Source: an uncultured Clostridia bacterium (GTDB lineage: Bacteria > Bacillota > Clostridia > Oscillospirales > Acutalibacteraceae). From it: a DNA stretch of 63,391 nt. Both the position numbers and the translations under genes were made by a program. Positions 18,076-26,740 of the stretch are shown here, one piece after another (position 1 is the stretch's first letter; each line of letters begins with the position of its first letter). The stretch spans positions 1 through 63,391 of the forward strand of contig CALWRP010000187.1 in assembly GCA_944383955.1 (NCBI GenBank). Direction: 5' to 3'. Under the pieces are notes generated by a model. That model saw only the letters and a program-made list of their open reading frames with translations. It was not told the DNA's origin and searched no databases.

Positions 18076-18966
18076 TCAGGCAAAGGGAATGTTCTCGGTG
18101 AGGATCGCGAAATCGCGGCAGACGGGAGCCTCCCGGATCAGCTCCGCAGCCCGGAGAATCGAGCTCTCGTAGAGCTCAAAGAAGCTCTCGCTGCGCTCCT
18201 CCCCCGTCTTCGGCGGCCAGCGCCAGATCTCGTGAAGCGTGTTGGCGTAATCGATATCGTCGTCCTCCGCCAGGCCGCGGATATGGCAGGAAATCCTGCG
18301 CGGCTTCTCCTTCTCGATGGCGCGCAGCAGGTTCTTTTTGAGCCCGGTGCGATCCGTGAGCAGGGAGAAAATTTTCCGGCAGTCCTCGAGGCACTCGAGC
18401 AGCTTTTCCTCGGAAAGCTCCACGCCGAACAGCGTGGCCAGCAGAGAGACGTACAGCCTCGCGATGAAGCGCTCCGCCGCGGGATGATGCGGCACCGTCC
18501 GCTTGAGCGGCAGCTCCGAGGGGAGGGCGGCGCGCTCATAGCGCAGGATGATGAGATCGAGGGCCGATTCAATCTCATTGTGGCAGACATTCGCGTCCTG
18601 CGAGGGCTCCGCCAGCAGCAGGGAGGCCGCCTGGCTTTCCACGAAGGGGTGGCAGACGCTGTCTGCGGCGTAGTGGCACAGAAATCCCATGGCGTAGGAG
18701 CGGGCGAACACGTCCCGCGGCCTCTCGTTGACATAGGCCCACATCGCGGCCAGCGTCTCAGACGGCGGGGCGCTGTGCAGCCGGTCTCCAAGGTGAGAAA
18801 GGCTCTCCCCCTTCCACCAGGGAAGAAAACGGTGGCAGGCAAAAAAATCCGGCCCCTGCGCGCCCCAGAGGTAAGCCTCGCGCGAGACCCCGACGGGAGG
18901 CTCGCTCTTTTCAAGCAGATCCAGCACGCGCCGGCACTGGAGATAATGGGTGATGGCAGCTGGCAT
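18076..18966 (-). CDS. zinc-dependent phospholipase C family protein
   Basis: A 296-residue protein with the His/Asp-rich pattern of the zinc-dependent phospholipase C/S1-P1-like fold: ITHYLQCRRV near the N-terminus, WGAQGPDFFACHRF (about 33-46), GFLCHYAADSVCHPF (about 93-107) and CHNEIESALD. There is no signal peptide, so it is predicted to be cytoplasmic, unlike secreted clostridial toxins of this fold, and substrate is unknown. The ATG follows GGAGG at 10 bases. luxS lies 20 bp downstream. Confidence 0.82.
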   Translation of the reverse strand: MPAAITHYLQCRRVLDLLEKSEPPVGVSREAYLWGAQGPDFFACHRFLPWWKGESLSHLGDRLHSAPPSETLAAMWAYVNERPRDVFARSYAMGFLCHYAADSVCHPFVESQAASLLLAEPSQDANVCHNEIESALDLIILRYERAALPSELPLKRTVPHHPAAERFIARLYVSLLATLFGVELSEEKLLECLEDCRKIFSLLTDRTGLKKNLLRAIEKEKPRRISCHIRGLAEDDDIDYANTLHEIWRWPPKTGEERSESFFELYESSILRAAELIREAPVCRDFAILTENIPFA

Positions 18967-19122
18967 AACGGAAACTCCTCCATATCCTCAATCTTCCAAA
19001 CTCCCAATTCCGTTCTGTGTTCCCGGGTTCAAGGCTTTTCCCGGCGCTCCCGCCCCCTGCGGGGAGAGAGCACACAAAAGGATTGGGACCTTCCAAAAAA
19101 CAGACGCCGCCCAAAAGAAACA

Positions 19123-19147
19123 GGGAGTGCGGCGTCTCCGCACTCCC
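19123..19147 (-). terminator. terminator of the ABC transporter operon
   Basis: GGGAGTGCGG and CCGCACTCCC (10 bp) enclose a 5-base loop. On the minus strand TGTTTCTTTTGG follows. It lies 27 bp past the stop of the ATPase gene. Confidence 0.82.
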
Positions 19148-19173
19148 TAATGGTATCACAATCCTGTGTGTTT

Positions 19174-19908
19174 TTAAAGAACTTTTGACAAAAAGTCCTT
19201 GAGACGCGGGTGCTTCGGGTCGCCGAAGAACTCCTCCGGCGGGGCGTCCTCGAGGACGTAGCCGTCCGCCATGAAGAGGACGCGCGTGGCAACCTCGCGG
19301 GCAAAGCCCATCTCGTGGGTGACGACGACCATCGTCATGCCGTCGTCGGCCAGCTCCTTCATGACCTGCAGCACCTCGCCGACCATCTCCGGGTCGAGGG
19401 CGCTCGTCGGCTCGTCGAAGAGCATCACATCGGGCTCCATCGCCAGGGCGCGCACAATCGCGATGCGCTGCTGCTGGCCGCCGGAGAGCTGGGCCGGATA
19501 GGCATCCGCCTTCTCCGCCAGGCCGATGCGGGCAAGCAGCTGCATGGCCTGCTTATCCGCCTCCTCCTGCGTCTTGAGCTTGAGGCAGACGGGCGCGAGG
19601 GTGATGTTCTGCTTCACGGACAGGTGCGGGAAGAGGTTGAAATGCTGGAACACCATGCCCATCTTCTGGCGCAGCCGGTCAACGTCGACGCGGGGGGCGT
19701 TGATCTGCGTGCCCTCAAACCAGATTTCGCCGCCGGTGGGCGTCTCGAGGAGGTTCAGGCAGCGCAGAAAGGTGCTCTTGCCGGAGCCGGAGGGCCCGAC
19801 GACGACGATCTTCTCGCCCTTTTTGATCTCCTGGTTGATACCCTTGAGCACGTGCAAATCCCCGTCGAGGGTGTGGAAGGTTTTTTCGAGGTTCCTAACG
19901 CTTATCAC
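19174..19908 (-). CDS. polar amino-acid ABC transporter, ATP-binding protein
   Basis: A 244-residue ATPase of the GlnQ/ArtP type that powers uptake of a polar amino acid. Walker A is [10 protein letters not shown] (about 38-47), the Q-loop is [11 protein letters not shown], the signature is LSGGQQQR, Walker B is [13 protein letters not shown] and the switch His is in [10 protein letters not shown]. It starts at a GTG (19908) with GGAGG 10 bases upstream and overlaps the permease gene by 14 bp, indicating coupled translation. Order in the operon is binding protein, permease, ATPase. Confidence 0.95.
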   Translation of the reverse strand: MISVRNLEKTFHTLDGDLHVLKGINQEIKKGEKIVVVGPSGSGKSTFLRCLNLLETPTGGEIWFEGTQINAPRVDVDRLRQKMGMVFQHFNLFPHLSVKQNITLAPVCLKLKTQEEADKQAMQLLARIGLAEKADAYPAQLSGGQQQRIAIVRALAMEPDVMLFDEPTSALDPEMVGEVLQVMKELADDGMTMVVVTHEMGFAREVATRVLFMADGYVLEDAPPEEFFGDPKHPRLKDFLSKVL

Positions 19909-20629
19909 TTCTCGCCAGCCTCCTTTCCAGACGTCTGAGAATCGTGGTCAGGCCGATCACCATCACGAGGTAGACGGCGGCGACCACGAGGAAGGGCATA
20001 TACGGGATATAGGTGATGCTGCGGATGATATCGCCGCCCTTGGTGAGATCCTGAATGCCGACATAGCCCGCAACGGAGGTCTCCTTGAGCAGGACGATGA
20101 ACTCATTGAAAATGGCGGGAGCGACATTCTTGAAGGCCTGCGGGAGGATGATGCGCAGCATCGTCGTGCGGCCGTTCAGGCCGAGCGAGCGGCCCGCCTC
20201 CATCTGGCCTCTGTCCACAGACTGGATGCCGCTGCGGACCACCTCGGCGACGTAGGCGCCGGAGTTGATGCCGAACGCGAGAATCGCCACCACAAGGGGC
20301 GGGACAAGCGGCGAGGTGATGATGACGAAATACATGATGAGCAGCTGCACCACCATCGGCGTGCCGCGGACGATGGTGAGGTACAGCCCGCAGATCGCGT
20401 TGAGCACCTTGAGAACCGTCTTGTTCGGGTTGGCCGCATAGGTGATGCGCACAAGCGCGGTCAGGCTGCCGAGCAGGATACCGATGACGACGGCGGCGAG
20501 CGTGATGATCAGCGTATTGCCGAGGCCCTCCACCAGATACATGTACCGGTTCTCATCAATAAAGCAGCGCGTAAACTGATCTTTCACGATTTCAATGAAA
20601 GCATTTATTTGGTTGATGAGTCCATTCAA
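19895..20629 (-). CDS. polar amino-acid ABC transporter, permease
   Basis: An inner-membrane permease of the HisM/GlnP family with about five membrane spans. The EAA loop for ATPase docking is visible around [24 protein letters not shown] at 20638 is in frame but abuts AAAGGAA. The TTG at 20629 has the same site eight bases upstream and is preferred, giving 244 aa. An intercistronic hairpin at 20671-20689 separates it from the binding-protein gene, which probably sets binding protein in excess. Confidence 0.93.
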   Translation of the reverse strand: MNGLINQINAFIEIVKDQFTRCFIDENRYMYLVEGLGNTLIITLAAVVIGILLGSLTALVRITYAANPNKTVLKVLNAICGLYLTIVRGTPMVVQLLIMYFVIITSPLVPPLVVAILAFGINSGAYVAEVVRSGIQSVDRGQMEAGRSLGLNGRTTMLRIILPQAFKNVAPAIFNEFIVLLKETSVAGYVGIQDLTKGGDIIRSITYIPYMPFLVVAAVYLVMVIGLTTILRRLERRLARSDKR

Positions 20630-20670
20630 GCCATCCACTTCCTTTCCCTTGAGAAAATGGAAAAGGGACA

Positions 20671-20689
20671 GGCGGCATCTGCTGCCGCC
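20671..20689 (-). terminator. intercistronic hairpin between binding protein and permease genes
   Basis: GGCGGCA and TGCCGCC enclose a 5-base loop. On the minus strand only TGTCCCTTTTCC follows, so partial termination or 3'-end protection is more likely than full termination. Confidence 0.6.
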
Positions 20690-20721
20690 CGCCCGATTTC
20701 AGTGTCTGAATTGTTCGGATG

Positions 20722-21504
20722 TTATTCCGCGGAAATGTACTTGGAGACGATCTCGTCGAGCTCGCCGCTCTCCTTCATCTCGCCGAGCACCTCGTTGACC
20801 TTGTTGAGCAGCTCGGTGTTGCCCTTCGGCAGCGCGATGGCGTACTCCTCCTCGGTCAGGGCGGTGTCGAGCACCTGGATGGCGTCGGGGTTGTTCGCAA
20901 CGAGCTTCTCAGCCGGGAAGTTGTCGATGACAACGGCGTCGATGCGGCCCGCCATCAGATCGGAGACGGCCTCCATGCCCTTGTTGTAGCGTCTCACCTC
21001 GCCGACGGTGTACTCGCTCGTGCCGTCCTCGTTGGTGCAGTACTGGTCGCCGGTGGTGCCGAGCTGCACGCCGACGGTCTTGCCGGCCAGATCCTCCGGC
21101 CCGGTGATATCGCTGTCAATGGCGACAATGATGGCCTGGGAAGCGTTGAAGTACGGATCCGAGAAGTCGACGCTCTTTCTGCGCTCGTCGTCAGCCGTCA
21201 TGCCGGCCGCCACAATGTCGGCCTTGCCGGACTGCAGGGCGGAAATCAGGGAGTCGAACGCAATGTCCGTGACCTCGAGCTCCACACCGATGGAATCGGC
21301 GATCTTCTGGCTGATCTCGATGTCGATGCCGACAACCTCGCCGCCGTCCTTGTACTCGAAGGGCTCAAACTCGGCGTTGGTGGACATCATGAGCTTGCCG
21401 CTGTTCTGGATGTCCGCAATGCTTCTGGTGGAGCTGCAGCCGGCGGCGCCGAAAGCCATCAGGGCCGCCATGGCAAACGCAGCAATTTTCGCGATCTTTT
21501 TCAT
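20722..21504 (-). CDS. polar amino-acid ABC transporter, substrate-binding lipoprotein
   Basis: A 260-residue SBP family 3 protein. The lipoprotein signal peptide MKKIAKIAAFAMAALMAFG ends in GAAGC, so the Cys is the lipid anchor at the outer face of the membrane. The mature part has FEPFEYKDGGEVVGIDIEIS and the ligand-contact segment GMTADDERRKSVDFSDPYF. An ATG at 21519 overlaps the ribosome site. The ATG at 21504, eight bases after GGAGG, is the likely start. An ARG-box-like sequence overlaps the promoter, hinting at arginine or another basic amino acid as substrate. The family also includes glutamine and cystine binders. Confidence 0.93.
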   Translation of the reverse strand: MKKIAKIAAFAMAALMAFGAAGCSSTRSIADIQNSGKLMMSTNAEFEPFEYKDGGEVVGIDIEISQKIADSIGVELEVTDIAFDSLISALQSGKADIVAAGMTADDERRKSVDFSDPYFNASQAIIVAIDSDITGPEDLAGKTVGVQLGTTGDQYCTNEDGTSEYTVGEVRRYNKGMEAVSDLMAGRIDAVVIDNFPAEKLVANNPDAIQVLDTALTEEEYAIALPKGNTELLNKVNEVLGEMKESGELDEIVSKYISAE

Positions 21505-21551
21505 GTTCCTTGCCTCCATTTAATCTCAGCGGGCGAACCGCATAGAATGAC

Positions 21552-21583
21552 TGTATTATAATTCATAAATATACACAAAGCAA
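21552..21583 (-). promoter_or_regulatory. promoter of the ABC transporter operon with an ARG-box-like operator
   Basis: TTGCTT (21583-21578), 17-bp spacer and TATAAT (21560-21555) on the minus strand. Overlapping the -10 is TGAATTATAATACA (21565-21552), which differs at one position from the arginine-repressor consensus TGAAT-4 A/T-ATTCA. Confidence 0.65.
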
Positions 21584-21657
21584 GCATCGGAAGAAAGATC
21601 CGATTTTTTTGTACAAACTGTTTTTCTTCCCGCCGCATTTCGGGCGGAAACTATCTA

Positions 21658-22524
21658 TTATTCGCCAGGGACGAGGGCCGCCATATCGGGCGGCAGCGGA
21701 GAGGAGAAGGCGAGCGCCTGCCCCGTGACGGGATGGGAAAAGGCTGCGCGCGCGCAGTGCAGCGCCTGCCGGGGAAGCAGAGCCCGCGAACCGCCGTACA
21801 TGTCGTCCCCCAGAAGCGGGTGGCCGAGATGGGCCATGTGCACGCGGATCTGGTGCGTGCGCCCTGTCTCCAGGGAAAAGGAGAGCAGCGAATAGCCTGC
21901 GTATACGCCAAGGGAGCGCCAGTGCGTCACGGCGCGCTCCCCCTGCGGGCGAACGCAGCGCTGGACGCTGTGGCCGGGCAGCAGGCCGATGGGCGCGTCC
22001 ACCGTCCCCATGCCCGAAAGCTCGCCGGCGCACAGGGCGCGGTATTCCTTCTCCACGCGGCCCGCAAGGCGCGAGGCGGCGAAGGCGTCTCTGCCGAGGA
22101 CGACGAGGCCCGTGGTGTCGCGGTCGAGGCGGTAAACCGGATGATATTCCGGCTCCTCCCCGCGCCCGACAAACAGCGCGCACACGGCGTTCGCGAGGCT
22201 GTCGCGCTCATGGCCGGGCCGGGGATACATCACCATGCCCGATGGCTTTTCCGCCACCAGCACCGACTCGTCCTCCCACACCACCCGCAGCGGCAGCTCC
22301 ACCGGCTCCACCGCGCAGGGCGCGGGCTCGACGGCCAGGCGGACGACGTCTCCGGCGCGCAGAACGGCGCGGGCCGTCGCCGGCTCCCCGTTGCGCAGAA
22401 GGCCTCCCTCCTCCCGCTTCGCCGCAGCCAGCAGGCGGGCCGAGCAGCCGGCGAAGGAGCGCAGAAAGCCCTTGAGCGAGGCGCCGTCATAGGCGGGCGG
22501 GACGGTGAAGAAAACGTGTCTCAT
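21658..22524 (-). CDS. RluA/RluD-family rRNA pseudouridine synthase
   Basis: Isomerises specific uridines in rRNA to pseudouridine. The catalytic motif is YRLDRDTTGLVVL, with the essential Asp, preceded by VLVAEKPSGMVMYP. GRTHQIRVHMAHLGHPLLGD is the second conserved block. The 288-residue protein has an S4-like N-terminal half. The first ATG (22539) overlaps the ribosome site, while the ATG at 22524 lies four bases after AGGAGG and gives MRHVFFTVPP. Which uridine is modified cannot be told. It follows ilvE, separated by a perfect palindrome. Confidence 0.92.
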   Translation of the reverse strand: MRHVFFTVPPAYDGASLKGFLRSFAGCSARLLAAAKREEGGLLRNGEPATARAVLRAGDVVRLAVEPAPCAVEPVELPLRVVWEDESVLVAEKPSGMVMYPRPGHERDSLANAVCALFVGRGEEPEYHPVYRLDRDTTGLVVLGRDAFAASRLAGRVEKEYRALCAGELSGMGTVDAPIGLLPGHSVQRCVRPQGERAVTHWRSLGVYAGYSLLSFSLETGRTHQIRVHMAHLGHPLLGDDMYGGSRALLPRQALHCARAAFSHPVTGQALAFSSPLPPDMAALVPGE

Positions 22525-22545
22525 GCGGCCTCCTGGCATAGAAGA

Positions 22546-22569
22546 GCCGGACGCCGCGCGGCGTCCGGC
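22546..22569 (-). terminator. hairpin after ilvE (24-bp perfect palindrome)
   Basis: GCCGGACGCCGC is followed directly by its own reverse complement, 22 bp past the ilvE stop. On the minus strand TCTTCT follows, a poor T tract, so termination efficiency is uncertain. Confidence 0.6.
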
Positions 22570-22590
22570 AACAGATGCGATGGATATAGC

Positions 22591-23661
22591 TCAGCGAACC
22601 TCGTACGTCCAGCCCAGCTCGTCCGGGAGCTTGCCCCACTGAATGCCGGTGAGCGTGTCGTAGAGGCGCTGGGAAATCGGCCCGATCTCGCCGTTGTTGA
22701 TGTCCATGACCTCGTCGCCCCACTTGAGGTGGCCGATCGGGGAGATGACGGCGGCGGTGCCGCTGCCGAAGGCCTCCTTCAGATGGCCGGTGCGGGCGGC
22801 CTCGGCGACCTCGTCGATGGAGATGCGGCGCTCCGTGACCTTCATGCCCCAGTGGCGCAGAATCTCAATGCAGGACATGCGGGTGATGCCCGAGAGGATG
22901 GAGCCCTGCAGGGCCGGGGTGACGACCTCGTCGTCGATGACGAAGAAGACGTTCATGGTGCCGACCTCTTCGATATACTTGCGCTCCACGCCGTCGAGCC
23001 ACAGCACCTGGGTGTACTCCTGCTTCTCGGCCTCATCCTGGGCCTTGAGGGAGGCGGCGTAGTTGCCGGCGGTCTTCGTGTAGCCCATGCCGCCGCGGAC
23101 GGCGCGCACATAGTTCTTCTCCACGTAGATCTTCACCGGGTTGAGCCCCTCCGGATAGTAGGCGCCCACGGGGCAGCAGATGACCATGAAGATCAGGTGG
23201 TGCGCCGGGTGTACGCCCACGTGGGGATCGACGCCGATGATGAAGGGACGGATATAGAGAGAGGTGCCCTCGCCGCTTGGGATCCAGTCGCGCTCGATGG
23301 AGACGAGCTTGGCGATGGCCTCCTTGGCAAACTCCTCGTCGATGGCGGGAATGCAGAGGCGGTCGTTGGAGACGTTCAGACGCGCCATGTTCTTTTCAGG
23401 ACGGAACAGCAGGATGCGGCCGTCGACGGCGCGGTAGGCCTTCATGCCCTCAAACACGGACTGGCCGTAGTGCAGGCACATGGCGGAGGGCTCAAGCTCG
23501 ATCGGGCCGTAGGGAACGATGCGGGGATCGTGCCAGCCCTGGCCGAGATCGTAGTCCATCATAAACATATGATCGGTGAAGATCGTACCAAAGGGCAGCG
23601 GCGCGCCGGGAGCCGGCTTCTGCTTCGGATTCTTTGTCAATTCCAGTCTGATTTCCTGCAT
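22591..23661 (-). CDS. ilvE: branched-chain-amino-acid aminotransferase
   Basis: PLP enzyme (fold type IV) transferring nitrogen between glutamate and valine, leucine or isoleucine. The 356-residue length, LHYGQSVFEGMKAYR, and the PLP-Lys context GGMGYTKTAGNYAAS are typical of the larger BCAT type. The conserved EVGTMNVFFVIDD, FGSGTAAVISPIG and final segments agree. It has its own promoter and about 120 nt of leader without a recognisable T-box. It connects branched-chain amino acids to the glutamate pool built by glnA and gdhA. Confidence 0.96.
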   Translation of the reverse strand: MQEIRLELTKNPKQKPAPGAPLPFGTIFTDHMFMMDYDLGQGWHDPRIVPYGPIELEPSAMCLHYGQSVFEGMKAYRAVDGRILLFRPEKNMARLNVSNDRLCIPAIDEEFAKEAIAKLVSIERDWIPSGEGTSLYIRPFIIGVDPHVGVHPAHHLIFMVICCPVGAYYPEGLNPVKIYVEKNYVRAVRGGMGYTKTAGNYAASLKAQDEAEKQEYTQVLWLDGVERKYIEEVGTMNVFFVIDDEVVTPALQGSILSGITRMSCIEILRHWGMKVTERRISIDEVAEAARTGHLKEAFGSGTAAVISPIGHLKWGDEVMDINNGEIGPISQRLYDTLTGIQWGKLPDELGWTYEVR

Positions 23662-23783
23662 AATTGGAATGCCCTCTTTCTTCTTCTTTGGGACGGAAAG
23701 CCGCCTCGTTTTTTCAGATTACCACGCCTGCGGCGGGCAAGGCATGCGCGCGGCGTTTGCCGCTTTGCTGCCGGTATGGTGTT

Positions 23784-23812
23784 ATTGTAGCATCATTTGA
23801 CGCGCTTTGCAA
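23784..23812 (-). promoter_or_regulatory. sigma-A promoter of ilvE
   Basis: TTGCAA (23812-23807), 17-bp spacer, TACAAT (23789-23784) on the minus strand. The leader of about 120 nt is GC-rich and can fold, but no known riboswitch or T-box sequence was found. Confidence 0.75.
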
Positions 23813-23936
23813 GGCAAATATGAATAAAGGAAAAGGTAATCCTGCACAAACATTGAATTGCCGCGCGCACCTCCCGCTTCGGGAAGCACAAATGCAGGCG
23901 GGAGCCGCTTCTCCATCAAAGCGGAGGGGCGCAGCC

Positions 23937-25277
23937 TCACAGCGTGCGCAGGCCCTTGGGGTACCTGTTTTTGAGCCGCCCGCCGGAGCACTTGCCGAAG
24001 CCCGTGAGGACGCCCGCGGCCGCGACGCCGCAGTATCCCCTCCATTGGGCGGGAACGTCGAGCTCCTCGCCGTGCAGGAAGGCGGCCAGCTGCGGGGAAT
24101 CGAGCGGCAGATCAAGGCACAGGCGCAGCTTCTGCGGGCGGGCGGCCATGAAGAGGCTGTGGCAGGGCTCGCAGCGCCTGCCCTTTCGCTCGCACACGGC
24201 CACGCCGGCGCGCAGCACGCCGAGGCCGCGCAGAGAGGGCAGGCCGCGCGGGAGAAGCAGAATGCGCTCCCCCGCCTCGAGAAGCGGAAGCTCCGGCAGC
24301 GGAGCGCGGAACACCGTGTCCCACACCTCCCGGGCCGCCGCGCGCGTGGAGGCGGAGGCGGGCGCCGGCTCCTCCCCCGCGGCTGCGGGAGCCTCCCCCT
24401 GCCGCCGGAGCAGGGCGACGAAATGCCCCTCTCCCCCGTCCATGGGGAAAATGCGCCTGGTCTCGCCAAGGCCGAAGAAGCCGGGACGCCCTCCCGCGAG
24501 GCCCGTCTCCCCGAGGGTGAAATCGGGGTGGCGGGAGAGGAAGGCGGAGACCGTCTCCTCGTTCTCCTCCGGCGAAAAGGTGCAGGTGGAATAGACGAGC
24601 GTGCCGCCGGGGCGCAGGGCCTGCACGGCGCTGTCGAGGATGGCGCCCTGGCGCACGGCGCAGGAGCGGACATGCTCCTCGCTCCACTCGGCCACGGCCT
24701 GCCCATCGCGGCGGAACATGCCCTCGCCCGAGCAGGGCGCGTCGACGAGAACGCGGTCGAAGAAGCCCCCGAGGGCGGAGCAGAGCACATCCGGGCGGCA
24801 GGAGGAGACGACGGCGTTCCTGACACCCATGCGCTCGAGGTTCGAGAGCAGGACGTTCGCCCTGCTTCTGACCACCTCGTTGCTCCAGAGCAGTCCCTCC
24901 CCGCCGAGCAGAGCGGCGATCTGCGTCGACTTGCCGCCGGGCGCAGCGCACAGGTCGAGAACGCGCTCGCCGGGGCGCGGCGCGAGGGCCGTCACGGCAG
25001 AGGCCGCGGAGGGCTCCTGCGAATAAAAGGCGCCGGCGTGGTGCAGCGGCAATGCGCCCGGCTTTTCACCCTGGGCGGGGTAGTAGAACGAGAGCGGCGA
25101 AAAGGGCGTGGGCTCCAGCGGAAAGGGAAAGGCTTCCCGCAGCTTCTCCTCGGTGCATTTGAGCGGGTTGAGGCGAATCCCGCGCAGGTGCGGGCTGTCA
25201 TAACACGCGAGAAAGGCGGGGAATTCCTCCCCGAGCAGGGCCTGCATGCGCTGCAGGAAGGCTTGCGGCAGATTCAT
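23937..25277 (-). CDS. RsmF/YebU-like rRNA cytosine-C5 methyltransferase
   Basis: SAM-dependent m5C methyltransferase of the NOL1/NOP2/Sun family. Motif I is VLDLCAAPGGKSTQIA, the two catalytic cysteines are in VDAPCSGEGMFRR and YSTCTFSPEENEE, and the C-terminal third (about 310-446) is the PUA-like extension of RsmF-type enzymes. At 446 aa it is the usual Firmicutes length. The ATG at 25277 follows GGAGGAAATCC. It is monocistronic with its own promoter, and ilvE lies downstream with a separate promoter. Confidence 0.93.
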   Translation of the reverse strand: MNLPQAFLQRMQALLGEEFPAFLACYDSPHLRGIRLNPLKCTEEKLREAFPFPLEPTPFSPLSFYYPAQGEKPGALPLHHAGAFYSQEPSAASAVTALAPRPGERVLDLCAAPGGKSTQIAALLGGEGLLWSNEVVRSRANVLLSNLERMGVRNAVVSSCRPDVLCSALGGFFDRVLVDAPCSGEGMFRRDGQAVAEWSEEHVRSCAVRQGAILDSAVQALRPGGTLVYSTCTFSPEENEETVSAFLSRHPDFTLGETGLAGGRPGFFGLGETRRIFPMDGGEGHFVALLRRQGEAPAAAGEEPAPASASTRAAAREVWDTVFRAPLPELPLLEAGERILLLPRGLPSLRGLGVLRAGVAVCERKGRRCEPCHSLFMAARPQKLRLCLDLPLDSPQLAAFLHGEELDVPAQWRGYCGVAAAGVLTGFGKCSGGRLKNRYPKGLRTL

Positions 25278-25347
25278 GGATTTCCTCCTTGTGGGGAAGC
25301 TTCCCCCGTCGATCGGGCGGCCGGGCGTCGCGCGGCCTCCGGGAAGT

Positions 25348-25377
25348 ATTGTAGCACAGGAGCGGAAGGGTTGGCAA
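25348..25377 (-). promoter_or_regulatory. promoter of the rRNA methyltransferase gene
   Basis: TTGCCA (25377-25372), 18-bp spacer, TACAAT (25353-25348) on the minus strand. Confidence 0.6.
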
Positions 25378-25433
25378 CGGCTGCCGCGGCGGGGCGCGGC
25401 GCGAAATTTTTTCCCGCCGACGCGCGGGAGGCC

Positions 25434-25463
25434 GTATAAACGGCGCGCCGGCCTCCCATACTA
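25434..25463 (+). promoter_or_regulatory. sigma-G/sigma-F-type forespore promoter
   Basis: GTATA (25434-25438), an 18-bp spacer and CATACTA (25457-25463) match the forespore consensus GNATR-18-CATNNTA closely, while no sigma-A elements are visible. It points at the small gene at 25523. A GCTCCG/CGGAGC hairpin lies in the leader. Confidence 0.65.
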
Positions 25464-25522
25464 ACGGCGTGCTCCGAATACGGAGCGCAGAATTTTACAG
25501 AAGGCGAAAAGGAGACAGACAA

Positions 25523-25678
25523 ATGGACAACAAGGCAATGAACAAGAAGGGCTCCAACGCCAGGAATTCCACCGGCAAGCAGCAGGAATCCACCAACCGC
25601 AAGGATCCCTCCAGCAAGACCGGCGGGAATTCGTACTCCAATTCCTGCACGCACGGCTCCGGCACGAACTGCGACTGA
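25523..25678 (+). CDS. small hydrophilic protein, probable sporulation-expressed
   Basis: A 51-residue protein rich in Asn, Ser, Lys, Gly and Thr, with almost no hydrophobic residues, ending in CTHGSGTNCD with two cysteines. The start at 25523 follows AAAAGGAG by eight bases; the longer frame from 25469 lacks a site. I do not recognise the family. Composition and the sigma-G-like promoter suggest a minor small acid-soluble spore protein or other forespore protein, but sequence similarity to named SASP families is not evident. A strong terminator follows at 25706. It stands alone between minus-strand genes. Confidence 0.7.
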   Translation: MDNKAMNKKGSNARNSTGKQQESTNRKDPSSKTGGNSYSNSCTHGSGTNCD

Positions 25679-25705
25679 GAACGCCGCCACCCCTGAGGGG
25701 ACGGC

Positions 25706-25746
25706 AAAACCGGGTGAAAAGCGCTGACGCTTTTCACCCGGTTTTT
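25706..25746. terminator. bidirectional terminator between the small spore-type gene and yitT
   Basis: Eighteen-base perfect arms AAAACCGGGTGAAAAGCG (25706-25723) and complement (25728-25745) flank CTGA, with A and T runs on both sides. It serves the plus-strand small gene and the minus-strand yitT gene that ends at 25754. Confidence 0.92.
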
Positions 25747-25753
25747 CTGTCTG

Positions 25754-26734
25754 TCAGCGCGGACGCCTGCCGCTCTTTTTTGCGCGCCTTTTTGCCTGCC
25801 GTTTCGCGCGCAGCTCGCCGAGGAGCTCCTGCAGCGTGCTGTCGTCCTTTTTCATGCTTCGGAAGCCCTCTCCGGTGATGGAGCCGGCCTCGCCCACGAT
25901 GAGGAAGGCGTTCCCGTCGCACTCGTGGACAATATCAATCACGCGGTGAACCTCGTCGCGGCGCAGGGCGCACAGCAGCACCTCGCCCTCGCGGCCGCTG
26001 TAGCCCCCTCTGGCGCTGAGCTTCGTGACGCCGCGGTCGATCTCCGTGAGGATGCGCCCCGCGATCTCCTCGCTCTTTTCCGAAATGACATAGAGCAGCT
26101 TGCCGGTGCCGACGTCCGTGCCGTAGAGGACGGCGTCGATCACGCGGGTGGAGACGAAGGTGGCGATGGCGGCGTGCAGGCCGCTCTCGAGGCTCTGATA
26201 GACAATCGCGGAGAAGACGATGATGACGCCGTCGACCGCCAGCATCAATCTCCCCATGGAGAGGTGGCGGAAGCGCCGGCCCAGCAGGCGGGCCACCAGA
26301 TCGCTGCCTCCCGTCGTCGCGCCGCGCAGGAACACCAGCGAGAGGCCGATGCCCTCCAGCGCGCCGCCGCAGACGGCGGCCAGCAGCGGCTCGTTCGTGT
26401 AGGGCGCCAGGGGTACGGGCACGAAGAGGCCCAGCACGTCAATCGCCACGGAGGAGAGAAGGGTTGCCAGAATCGTCTTCCCCACCAGCTTGTAGCCAAT
26501 CTCCAGAATCGCCCAGACGAAGATCGGCAGGTTGAGCAGAAAGGCCATCAGGCCGATGGGAAAGCCGCTCAGATAGTTGATGACGGTGGAGAGGCCCGTC
26601 AGGCCGCCGGGCGCGAAATGGTTCGGCGCGGCGAACAGCTTGACGGAGCAGGCGAAAATGAGGCCGCCCGCCGCGAAGCTGACGAGATCCCCGAGCACTC
26701 TCACCGGAGCGCTTCTCACGGTTTTCAAAGTCAT
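25754..26734 (-). CDS. YitT family membrane protein
   Basis: A 326-residue integral membrane protein with five to six N-terminal spans (about residues 10-190, including FAAGGLIFACSVKLFAAPNHFAPGG as a conserved loop region) and a C-terminal soluble DUF2179 domain (about 220-290). It ends in a highly basic Lys/Arg tail. Function of the family is unknown. The ATG at 26734 abuts GGAGGG. A TTG six bases further in has better spacing, so the true start could be 26728. It is the last gene of a run with mrnC and obg. Confidence 0.9.
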   Translation of the reverse strand: MTLKTVRSAPVRVLGDLVSFAAGGLIFACSVKLFAAPNHFAPGGLTGLSTVINYLSGFPIGLMAFLLNLPIFVWAILEIGYKLVGKTILATLLSSVAIDVLGLFVPVPLAPYTNEPLLAAVCGGALEGIGLSLVFLRGATTGGSDLVARLLGRRFRHLSMGRLMLAVDGVIIVFSAIVYQSLESGLHAAIATFVSTRVIDAVLYGTDVGTGKLLYVISEKSEEIAGRILTEIDRGVTKLSARGGYSGREGEVLLCALRRDEVHRVIDIVHECDGNAFLIVGEAGSITGEGFRSMKKDDSTLQELLGELRAKRQAKRRAKKSGRRPR

Positions 26735-26740
26735 CCCTCC

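Noticed and set aside
23662-23784. T-box or other amino-acid leader before ilvE
   Set aside because: No T-box sequence (GGTGGNACCGCG-like), specifier loop or terminator was found.
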